Made by a program: the position numbers and the translations under genes
Notes under the pieces: model-generated
What the model was told of the DNA's origin: nothing
What the model saw: only the letters and a program-made list of their open reading frames with translations
Database searches by the model: none
Part shown: positions 1-4,687 of the stretch, one piece after another
Layout: the number at the start of each line of letters is the position of its first letter
How positions within the stretch are numbered: position 1 is the first letter of the stretch
DNA from: Methylovulum sp.
GTDB lineage: Bacteria > Pseudomonadota > Gammaproteobacteria > Methylococcales > Methylomonadaceae
NCBI GenBank assembly: GCA_016919605.1
Contig: JACXTQ010000176.1
Location: 1 to 6,177, forward strand
Length of the DNA: 6,177 nt
Reading direction: 5' to 3'

Positions 1-2
1 GC

Positions 3-782
3 ACCCCACGGCAGATCATCGATACCAACAAACAAGTGCGCTGGCTATGGGACAACCTCGACCCCTTCGGCAACAACACCCCCAACCCCAACCCCGCCGG
101 ATTGGGCAACTTCACCTACAACCTGCGCTTCGCCGGGCAATTCTTCGACAGCGAGAGCGGCCTGAACTATAATTACTACCGCAACTACGACCCCAAGACG
201 GGAAGGTATACCCAGAGTGACCCTATTGGGTTGGGCGGGCGGTTGAATACGTTTGGGTATGTGGGGGGGAATCCGGTTAGATGGGTTGATCCGACTGGAT
301 TGATGTTTGTCGTTGATGATGTCGCAGAAGCTTCCGCATTTTGTCTTGTCAACCCAGCTTGTAGAGCCGCTCTCGGTGCTGGAGCCAAAATGTGTTTGAG
401 ATATGGCGCACGTATATGGGCGGCGTATAACTCTTCAAGTGATGATTCGCAACAGTGTGATGACGAGTGTCCTGTTGATAATTATGAAAAAGCAAAAGAA
501 AAAATTCCGAGTGAGTGGGGGGCTGGAAATCCAAATAGAAAAGGGAAAGGTACAAGATGGCAAGACCCTAATAATCCTGGAAATGGTGTTAGATATGATG
601 AAGGCAATCCTAACAATAGCCAGTCTACTCAGCAGGAAGACCATGTAGTTGTAAGAAAAGACGGTCAAGTTATTGGTAGAGATGGTAATCCAATACCAGG
701 TTCTATAAAAGGTAATCCTGATCAAGCGCATATTCCAGCAAGTGAGTATTCTAATTGGCCTAATTGGTATTCCCCTAAATGA
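3..782 (+). CDS. Rhs-family polymorphic toxin, C-terminal part (5' end outside window)
   Basis: This is the last 259 residues of an Rhs protein, open at its 5' end. It begins in TPRQIIDTNKQV and DPFG (residues 20-23), then has the RHS repeat-associated core with AGQFFDSESGLNYNYYRNYDP, RYTQSDPIGL and NPVRWVDPTGL (residues 90-100). Rhs proteins form a shell that carries a toxic tip, released by cleavage near the DPxGx motif. Here the tip is residues 101-259. It starts with an alanine/cysteine-rich, mildly hydrophobic stretch (C114, C120, C131, C152, C156) and ends in a globular part with TRWQDPNNPGNGVR, QQEDHVVVRKDGQVIGRDG and AHIPASEY. From memory this tail resembles 'polymorphic toxin type 17' domains, predicted RNases; H214 and H243 are candidate functional residues. 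That family call is moderate and not verified. The DNA turns AT-rich just after DPTGL, a normal sign of a swapped toxin tip. An in-frame GTG at 36 is not the true start, because coding continues upstream to the window edge. The stop overlaps the next gene. Confidence 0.88.
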   Translation, partial: TPRQIIDTNKQVRWLWDNLDPFGNNTPNPNPAGLGNFTYNLRFAGQFFDSESGLNYNYYRNYDPKTGRYTQSDPIGLGGRLNTFGYVGGNPVRWVDPTGLMFVVDDVAEASAFCLVNPACRAALGAGAKMCLRYGARIWAAYNSSSDDSQQCDDECPVDNYEKAKEKIPSEWGAGNPNRKGKGTRWQDPNNPGNGVRYDEGNPNNSQSTQQEDHVVVRKDGQVIGRDGNPIPGSIKGNPDQAHIPASEYSNWPNWYSPK

Positions 783-1168
783 AATACCCAAAAATGAGAC
801 AAGAGCTTATAAGCTATTTAGAAGGGCTGAGTAACAAGCAATATCAACTAGAATGTTGGGTAAATAAACAATGTCCCGATAGTATAAAAAATGATGAATT
901 CGATTATGCAGTTCATTTTTTATTTGATGATACAGATTGTGCTAAAAATCCAGAAAAATTAATTGGAATAATTCTGTATGACCAAGAGGAAGCCAAGGTA
1001 GTAAAAATAGTATGTGATCATATAGATCAACTATTAAATAAATTTGGATGCCAAAAATCCGATTATGAATATATTCAATTACCTGAATGGAATAATATCT
1101 TAATGAGTTCAAAGTCAGCCTTAGAAAAACTGTTATCTAACAATAATTATTGCCGTATGTCGAAATAA
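779..1168 (+). CDS. Probable immunity protein to the Rhs toxin (SCO4402-like family)
   Basis: This 129-residue cytoplasmic protein has no signal peptide or membrane segment. It starts MKYPKMRQELISYLEGL and carries CWVNKQCPD (residues about 26-34), FDYAVHFLFDDTD (41-53), IGIILYDQEEA (63-73) and YIQLPEWNNIL (98-108). This pattern resembles small proteins annotated as the SCO4402 family, which I recall next to polymorphic toxins; that match is from memory. The ATG lies inside the toxin stop (ATGA, 4-nt overlap) and no good Shine-Dalgarno precedes it, so translation is probably coupled to the toxin gene. Position, size, AT-rich composition shared with the toxin tip and acidic character all fit a cognate immunity protein that binds and blocks the toxin in the producing cell. 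It is the last intact plus-strand gene before the repeat region. The immunity role is inferred from context. Confidence 0.8.
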   Translation: MKYPKMRQELISYLEGLSNKQYQLECWVNKQCPDSIKNDEFDYAVHFLFDDTDCAKNPEKLIGIILYDQEEAKVVKIVCDHIDQLLNKFGCQKSDYEYIQLPEWNNILMSSKSALEKLLSNNNYCRMSK

Positions 1169-1179
1169 ATATCCCCCAC

Positions 1180-1242
1180 CCAACGCGGTAACAAGTGCGC
1201 TAACGCGGTAAGGCGCATTCCGTAACGCGGAGGCGCAATGTA
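1180..1242. repeat. Three tandem units of a 22-nt repeat family
   Basis: Units starting with AACGCGG lie at 1182, 1202 and 1224, about 20-22 nt apart. The middle one, beginning AACGCGGTAAGGCGCATTCC at 1202-1221 and running to 1224, recurs exactly at 1830-1852 and with one change at 2242-2264. The third unit is shortened (AACGCGGAGGCGCAATG). The unit can form a small hairpin (CGG-T-AA/TTCCG). It begins only 13 nt after the immunity stop and runs directly into the first REP hairpin. Confidence 0.7.
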
Positions 1243-1276
1243 GCGAGTAGCCCGTAAGGAGCGAAGCGGATTACGG
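1243..1276 (+). repeat. REP hairpin with GTAG foot, plus orientation
   Basis: The sequence GCGAGTAGCCCGTAAGG begins at 1243. The tetranucleotide GTAG at 1247-1250 sits directly 5' of a hairpin whose arms are CCGTAA (1252-1257) and TTACGG (1271-1276). A GTAG directly 5' of an imperfect palindrome is the known form of REP sequences bound by RAYT transposases. It is the mirror partner of the element at 1359-1400, and a RAYT pseudogene follows. Confidence 0.65.
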
Positions 1277-1358
1277 ATTGTTTCGGCTTCGATAGGTCGT
1301 GTCACATCGCACTGTTTCAGCATGGGATGTCGGAATGGGATATTGCGTGGTTCAAAAA

Positions 1359-1400
1359 CCCCGTATTTCGCTATCGCTGCATACGGGCTACGCCACTCGC
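1359..1400 (-). repeat. REP hairpin with GTAG foot, minus orientation
   Basis: Perfect 7-bp arms CCCGTAT (1360-1366) and ATACGGG (1381-1387) are followed by CTAC (1388-1391), which reads GTAG directly 5' of the hairpin on the minus strand. Read on that strand it aligns with the element at 1243-1276, sharing GCGAGT, TAGCCCGTA, AGCGA and TACGG. The two form an inverted REP pair (BIME-like) just upstream of the transposase remnant. Confidence 0.62.
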
Positions 1401-1433
1401 CATCTATCATTTTGGACTGTGTGAGGGGGCGTT

Positions 1434-1839
1434 ATGGTGTTGTATCGGCGTAACCGCGTGGCGGGGGGGGACGTATTTTTTTACGGTGACGTTGCGTGAC
1501 CGTTCTGCCGACACGCTGGTGCGGCATGTTGGGTTATTGCGGGCGGTTTTCCGTACCGTGCGGGCGGAACGCCCTTTTACCATCAATGCCATCGTCATCT
1601 TACCGGATCACTTGCATACCCTCTGGACGTTACCTGACGGCGATAGCGGTTATTCTGGCCGTTGGCGGGCGATCAAACCCCGTTTTACCCGTCAACTGGT
1701 GCAATCGGGAATCCCCTTAGACTGCGGCCATCGTGGCGAATACACACTGTGGCAACGGCGCTTTTGGGAACATGCCCTCTGTGACGATGCCGATGTCCAA
1801 CATCATGCCGATTATAGCCATTGGAATCCAACGCGGTAA
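1434..1839 (+). pseudogene. REP-associated tyrosine transposase (RAYT, Y1/HUH), frameshifted and truncated
   Basis: RAYTs are single-strand HUH endonucleases that act on REP sequences. The likely original start is ATG at 1434, preceded by GAGGG at 1423-1427, giving MVLYRRNRVAGG, the usual RAYT N-terminus. The frame then breaks in a run of eight G (1463-1470). Seven G would join it to GTYFFTVTLRDRSADTL in the frame ending at 1839. Downstream are RPFTINAIVILPDHLHTLW, with the HUH-motif HLH at codons 1609-1617, then RFTRQLV, HRGEYTLWQRRFWEH and DADVQHHADYSHWNP. The Tyr at 1813-1815 corresponds to the probable catalytic Tyr of the DYIHYNPVKHG motif. The protein then ends TR-stop, where the family normally continues through NPVKHGLV and a further 30 or so residues. 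The break coincides with the start of a 22-nt repeat copy. A 170-residue open frame from 1327 exists, but its first 36 residues or so are unlike RAYT and are read from the REP region. It is almost certainly inactive, unless the G run is a sequencing error, which would not repair the missing C-terminus. Confidence 0.82.
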
Positions 1840-1897
1840 GGCGCATTCCGTACTGTGCAATAGGCAATAGCCGTATTGCACCGCCTGTTGGATTCAA
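1821..1897. repeat. Large palindrome, REP/MITE-like or attC-like
   Basis: The outer arms GAATCCAAC (1824-1832) and GTTGGATTC (1887-1895) pair perfectly, with GCGG/CCGC just inside (1833-1836 and 1881-1884). A strong inner hairpin has arms GTGCAATA (1855-1862) and TATTGCAC (1874-1881), extended by GGC/GCC around an AATA loop. The left arm contains the last codons of the RAYT remnant and an exact copy of the 22-nt repeat (1830-1852). The ends ATCCAAC and GTTGGAT also fit the RYYYAAC and GTTRRRY core sites of integron attC. No integrase or cassette is visible, so a REP-type or MITE palindrome is equally likely. Confidence 0.6.
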
Positions 1898-1913
1898 TCA
1901 TCCGGCGCATTAC

Positions 1914-2011
1914 GCTATCAAGGCTGTGAAAGCATTCAGAATCTTTCATTTCAATATCAATATATTGTGCTTAAGTTTTCAAAAACCGAATACTTTCACA
2001 GTCTCTATCGC
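1914..2011. repeat. Imperfect 24-bp inverted repeat with 50-nt AT-rich loop
   Basis: Arms at 1914-1937 and 1988-2011 share a perfect 9-bp core, CTGTGAAAG on the left and CTTTCACAG on the right, plus ATTC/GAAT next to it. About 18 of 24 positions pair. The 50-nt loop between them is AT-rich. The origin is unknown. It could be the fused ends of two copies of one element, or one element's own terminal repeats. Confidence 0.5.
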
Positions 2012-2194
2012 TAATGCCACCCTACCGCGCTGTTTGCAAGGTTGGCCTTGTGGCATTTGCTCTGCCACCCGGTCGCCTAGCCTGAGGGTAAGGTCGAGAT
2101 AGTGTCTAGCTTCTATGTTGATTCGCAAATCATCAATATAGGTGGCGGACGGTATCTGGAAAGAAATTTCCGACACCTGTCTCGCCATCGCCAA
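1979..2194 (-). CDS. Unassigned short reading frame, doubtful gene
   Basis: This is a minus-strand frame of up to 71 codons beginning at TTG (2194), with an in-frame ATG two codons later. A stop precedes the TTG two codons upstream. The product reads RQVSEISFQIPSATYIDD, then INIEARHYLDLTLRLGDRVAEQM, and ends VALAIETVKVFGF. It looks protein-like in composition, with no transmembrane segment, but I recognise no family. There is no clear Shine-Dalgarno. Its 3' end lies in the right arm of the 1914-2011 inverted repeat. It may be a fragment of a lost gene rather than a working one. Confidence 0.22.
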   Translation of the reverse strand: MAMARQVSEISFQIPSATYIDDLRINIEARHYLDLTLRLGDRVAEQMPQGQPCKQRGRVALAIETVKVFGF

Positions 2195-2240
2195 AGGCCT
2201 TTATGCGTGGCTGAACGGGTATCGACTTAAGCGCATCCTG

Positions 2241-2264
2241 TAACGCGGTAAGGTGCATTCCGTA
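2241..2264. repeat. Isolated copy of the 22-nt repeat unit
   Basis: This copy matches the units at 1202-1224 and 1830-1852 except for one C-to-T change (AAGGTGCATTCC instead of AAGGCGCATTCC). A decayed half-unit (GCGCATCC) precedes it at 2231-2238. It directly borders the group II intron-like remnant. Confidence 0.65.
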
Positions 2265-2362
2265 GGCGGCGGGTGGAGTGGGGTGGCTGGATAACAAGAG
2301 CCGTATGAATCGGTACGGTGCCGTGAGCAATTGAAGGGAGCGGCTCCCTTCGGTTGACCCGA
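2265..2362 (+). mobile_element. Probable 3' remnant of a group II intron (domains V-VI), decayed
   Basis: The stretch GGTGGCTGGATAACAAGAG leading into GAGCCGTATGAATCGG (from 2298) resembles the 3' end of bacterial group II introns, where domain V starts GAGCCGTA and closes TACGGTTC. Here GAGCCGTA (2298-2305) pairs with TACGGTGC (2314-2321), but the element is 24 nt instead of the usual 34. The distal stem and loop are deleted, so it cannot splice. A following hairpin, AAGGGAGC (2334-2341) and GCTCCCTT (2343-2350), then CGGTTGACCCGACC, fits the position of domain VI and the intron end. No intron-encoded reverse transcriptase is present. The match is from memory of typical intron ends. Confidence 0.4.
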
Positions 2363-2365
2363 CCG

Positions 2366-2580
2366 ATCATGGAACGTTTTTTCAGAAGCTTAAAAGTCGA
2401 GGCCGCTATCAAACTCAAGATGAGATGACATGGGTGGTGAAGAAATACGTCCATTTCTACAATACCGAACGGATACATGCCATGATTGGTTCGATTTCAC
2501 CCAACCAATGTGAACAGGTTTTTCTAAAACAGGCTGAACGGATTGGCCAATTTTACTTGACCTTATCGGCTGAAAATTTA
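2366..2580 (+). pseudogene. IS3-family transposase orfB, C-terminal fragment with frameshift
   Basis: Two frames together give the end of an IS3-type DDE transposase. From 2369 one frame reads MERFFRSLKVEA. After about 2400 the neighbouring frame continues RYQTQDEMTWVVKKYVHFYNT and then ERIHAMIGSISPNQCEQVFLK. In IS3 family orfB proteins, a FF-SLK-E segment carrying the last catalytic Glu is followed by the YNxxRxHxxxGxxSPxxxE tail, as seen here. Everything upstream, including the first two catalytic Asp residues, is missing and is replaced by the intron-like remnant. No terminal inverted repeat was found. The second frame stays open to 2901, but beyond about 2585 it is only antisense of the methyltransferase. 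It is non-functional. Confidence 0.68.
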
Positions 2581-2585
2581 AAAAC

Positions 2586-3203
2586 CTATTTCCTCGCCTC
2601 AATCAACTTGAGCATATCACCGCTTTGCTCATCCACGCGTACCGATACGAAGGGGCACGCCTTGACATACTTGACGGTGGTACGGTTAATGTTTGCGCCA
2701 AACAGGCGCAGCACCAATGGGTTTAAGCAGTTCATCAGCCAGGCCATAGCGGGCTTGGAGCTTAATACATGCTCTAGCAGCAACACTTGGCCACCTGGTT
2801 TGCAGACGCGGTACAATTCTTTTAGTCCCTTTAAGGGTAGGGGGGCTGAACAGAACACGAAGGTGGCGACCACGGTATCGAAACTGTTGTCGGCAAAATA
2901 AAGCGCTTGCACGTCCATCAATTCCAGATCAACCGCGACTTGTTTGCGCTCACGCTGTTGCTGTGCCTGTTTAAGCATACCCGGACTAAAATCAATCGCG
3001 GTGATACGGGCATAGCCGGGATAATGGGCAAAATTTTTGCCGGTGCCGACTCCGACCTCAAGGATATGATAGCCATCCACTTGCGCCCACAGCCGTTTGC
3101 GCCATTTTTTTAAAAACAAGCCTTCGGCAACTGCTTCCAATATTTCAAAATAAGGGGCTATGCGGTCATAGCGTTTTTTAATGGTGTCGCTATCGGTTTT
3201 CAT
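2586..3203 (-). CDS. Class I SAM-dependent methyltransferase (type 11/UbiE-like)
   Basis: This cytoplasmic protein of 205 residues has the Rossmann-like SAM fold. Counting from the ATG, it has RYDRIAPYFEILEAV near residue 11, motif I LEVGVGTGKNF (48-58), the acidic ribose-binding residue in ITAIDFSPGML (67-77), DVQALYFADNSFDTVVATF (97-115) and the post-motif KPGGQVLLLEHV (135-146). The VFCSAP and LKELYRVCKPGG segments resemble UbiE/phospholipid N-methyltransferase-like enzymes. The tail is short, and the substrate cannot be told from sequence. ATG at 3201-3203 is preferred; a GTG two codons upstream (3207-3209) is possible, with AGG only four bases before it. Neither has a strong ribosome site. 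The gene stands alone, about 210 nt downstream of glyA on the same strand, and a candidate promoter precedes it. Its stop lies just beyond the IS3 fragment, so the mobile debris reaches its 3' border without disrupting it. Confidence 0.88.
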   Translation of the reverse strand: MKTDSDTIKKRYDRIAPYFEILEAVAEGLFLKKWRKRLWAQVDGYHILEVGVGTGKNFAHYPGYARITAIDFSPGMLKQAQQQRERKQVAVDLELMDVQALYFADNSFDTVVATFVFCSAPLPLKGLKELYRVCKPGGQVLLLEHVLSSKPAMAWLMNCLNPLVLRLFGANINRTTVKYVKACPFVSVRVDEQSGDMLKLIEARK

Positions 3204-3235
3204 AAGCACACGGCCTGAGGGGATGGAAAGCGGGC

Positions 3236-3265
3236 ATAGTACAGCGAGTGGCTAAAGGGCGGCAA
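3236..3265 (-). promoter_or_regulatory. Candidate sigma70 promoter for the methyltransferase
   Basis: Read on the minus strand, a -35 box TTGCCG (3260-3265) is separated by 18 nt from a -10 box TACTAT (3236-3241). Each matches the consensus at four of six positions. Transcription would start near 3229, about 26 nt before the ATG. Confidence 0.35.
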
Positions 3266-3278
3266 TTTATTTTAGAAG

Positions 3279-3302
3279 CAAGGCACGGTGGTGCTTGTTT
3301 TT
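3279..3302 (+). terminator. Weak terminator-like hairpin, plus orientation
   Basis: Arms CAAGGCAC (3279-3286, one bulged G) and GTGCTTG (3291-3297) enclose GGTG and are followed by five T. It faces right, against the genes on both sides, so it would stop antisense transcription heading into glyA. On the minus strand it lacks a T tract. Confidence 0.3.
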
Positions 3303-3312
3303 GGTTTGATAT

Positions 3313-3403
3313 TTCAGCGGCTTCGGCAGCTTCAGGTGGGCTAAAGCCATACTGTGATGTGCCGAAGTTTGTTTCGAGCTATTTACATAACCCTGCCGCT
3401 GAA
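3313..3403. repeat. Nested inverted repeats downstream of glyA
   Basis: The outer arms TTCAGCGGC (3313-3321) and GCCGCTGAA (3395-3403) are perfect. The inner arms CTTCGGCA (3321-3328) and TGCCGAAG (3360-3367) are also perfect and abut the outer left arm. The outer right arm is 11 nt past the glyA stop in the direction of transcription, so the transcript could fold here. There is no U tract typical of an intrinsic terminator. It could be a 3' end structure of the operon mRNA or a degenerate repeat. Confidence 0.42.
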
Positions 3404-3413
3404 TAGGTAAGTT

Positions 3414-4667
3414 TTAGCTATAAACCGGAAACCTAGCGCAGAGGTTGCCGACCCGCTCGCGCACGGCGGCGATGACGGTTTCATCGTCCAGGTTGTCCAT
3501 CACATCACACATCATGGTGGCGATTTCGGTCACTTCGGTTTCTTTAAAGCCACGGGTGGTGGGTGCAGGGGTGCCGACGCGGATACCGCTAGTGACGAAG
3601 GGTGATTGCGGGTCGTTGGGTACGGCGTTTTTGTTGACGGTGATATGGGCGCGGCCTAAGGCGGCATCAGCGGCTTTGCCGGTGATGCCTTTGGCGACCA
3701 AGGACACTAGCATCAGGTGGTTGTCGGTGCCGCCGGAGACGACATCAAAACCACGGGCCATAAACACCGCCGCCATCGCTTGGGCATTTTTGATGACTTG
3801 TTGTTGGTAGACCTTAAATTCCGGCTCCATCGCTTCTTTAAACGCTACGGCTTTGGCGGCGATGACGTGCATGGAGGGGCCGCCTTGGATGCCGGGGAAA
3901 ATGTTCGAGTCGATTTTTTTCTCCAGATCGGGGTTACTGCGGCATACAATCAGGCCACCGCGCGGGCCGCGCAGGGATTTGTGCGTGGTGCTGGTGACGA
4001 CATCGGCTACAGGCACGGGGTTGGGGTATACCCCAGCGGCGATTAAACCGGCGACATGCGCCATATCAACCACGAAGTAGGCACCGACTTTATCGGCAAT
4101 GTCACGGAAGCGTTGCCAGTCCCAGATTCTGGAATAGGCAGAAAAACCTGCAATCAAGACTTTAGGCTTATGCTCCAATGCCAAGGCTTCAACTTGGGCG
4201 TAATCAATTTCGCCGGTGGCGGCATCAAGGCCGTATTGCACGGCGTTGTAGAGTTTGCCGGAAAAATTGGGTTTGGCACCGTGGGTCAAATGCCCACCGC
4301 TGGCCAAGCTTAAGCCTAGGATAGTGTCGCCCGGCTGCATTATCGCCATGAACACCGCCATATTGGCTTGTGAGCCAGAATGGGCTTGGACGTTGGCATA
4401 ATCGGCACCAAACAAAGCCTTGGCGCGGTCAATGGCGAGCTGTTCGGCTTTATCGACAAATTCACAGCCACCGTAATAGCGTTTGCCGGGATAGCCTTCA
4501 GCGTATTTGTTCGTCAATTGCGAGCCTAAGGCTTCCATCACCCGTGGGCTGGCGTAGTTTTCCGAGGCGATCAGCTCAATGTGATCTTCCTGACGATGGC
4601 GTTCTTCTTCCATAGCGTTAAACAATTCATCGTCAAAGCCTTGAATGGTCATGGATTTGTTAAACAT
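3414..4667 (-). CDS. glyA: Serine hydroxymethyltransferase
   Basis: This PLP enzyme interconverts glycine plus 5,10-methylene-tetrahydrofolate and serine plus tetrahydrofolate, and is cytosolic. In the serine cycle it is the step where C1 units enter. The protein has 417 residues, the same length as E. coli GlyA, and aligns with it throughout. It has ELIASENYASP (31-41), NKYAEGYPGKRYYGG (53-67), HSGSQAN (96-102), GGHLTHG (124-130), DMAHVAGL (201-208), the PLP-binding Lys230 in TTHKSLRGPRGG, and SGIRVGTPA with carboxylate-binding Arg363. AYSRIWDW and HKSLRGPRGG look closer to methylotroph enzymes than to E. coli; this is from memory. The ATG start is fixed by AGGAG five nt upstream. It is the last gene of an operon, 20 nt after the glycerate kinase stop. 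All key residues are present. Confidence 0.97.
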   Translation of the reverse strand: MFNKSMTIQGFDDELFNAMEEERHRQEDHIELIASENYASPRVMEALGSQLTNKYAEGYPGKRYYGGCEFVDKAEQLAIDRAKALFGADYANVQAHSGSQANMAVFMAIMQPGDTILGLSLASGGHLTHGAKPNFSGKLYNAVQYGLDAATGEIDYAQVEALALEHKPKVLIAGFSAYSRIWDWQRFRDIADKVGAYFVVDMAHVAGLIAAGVYPNPVPVADVVTSTTHKSLRGPRGGLIVCRSNPDLEKKIDSNIFPGIQGGPSMHVIAAKAVAFKEAMEPEFKVYQQQVIKNAQAMAAVFMARGFDVVSGGTDNHLMLVSLVAKGITGKAADAALGRAHITVNKNAVPNDPQSPFVTSGIRVGTPAPTTRGFKETEVTEIATMMCDVMDNLDDETVIAAVRERVGNLCARFPVYS

Positions 4668-4672
4668 GGTGT

Positions 4673-4677
4673 CTCCT
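4673..4677 (-). promoter_or_regulatory. Ribosome binding site of glyA
   Basis: On the minus strand AGGAG is followed by ACACC and then the ATG at 4667, a 5-nt spacing. This supports the 417-residue start over the internal Met6. It is the only strong Shine-Dalgarno in this operon segment and gives glyA its own strong initiation site within the polycistronic message. Confidence 0.75.
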
Positions 4678-4687
4678 GATGGTGGGT

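Larger units (their letters stand above)
1169..2585. other. Mosaic of decayed mobile elements and repeats
   Basis: These roughly 1.4 kb between the immunity gene and the methyltransferase hold no convincing intact gene. In order they contain 22-nt repeat units, two inverted REP hairpins, a RAYT pseudogene, two large inverted repeats, one unassigned short minus-strand reading frame, another 22-nt unit, a probable group II intron 3' remnant and an IS3-type orfB fragment. Frameshifts, truncations and abrupt junctions show repeated insertion and decay. The part from about 2012 to 2240 has no recognisable element apart from the weak minus-strand reading frame. Confidence 0.7.

Noticed and set aside
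403..791. Alternative frames within the toxin region
   Set aside because: The Rhs frame continues unbroken to a stop overlapping the immunity ATG; the other frames show no family features.
1180..1242. Possible CRISPR array from the tandem AACGCGG units
   Set aside because: The period is only about 20-22 nt with no spacers, so these are tandem repeat units rather than repeat-spacer structures.
1327..1433. N-terminal extension of the RAYT frame from ATG 1327
   Set aside because: It encodes REP hairpin sequence with no similarity to the family; the true start with a ribosome site is in another frame at 1434.
2142..2243. Short plus-strand frame reading VADGIWKEISDTCLAIAKGL and onward to a stop at 2241
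   Set aside because: Only 33 codons directly after a stop, with no start signal or family match; it overlaps another doubtful frame on the minus strand.
2581..2901. Plus-strand continuation of the frame starting at 2425
   Set aside because: Past about 2580 it no longer resembles an IS3 transposase and lies antisense to the clear methyltransferase gene.
3445..4615. Several long plus-strand open frames
   Set aside because: They are antisense to glyA, which has every conserved SHMT motif; the open frames come from its GC-rich codon pattern.
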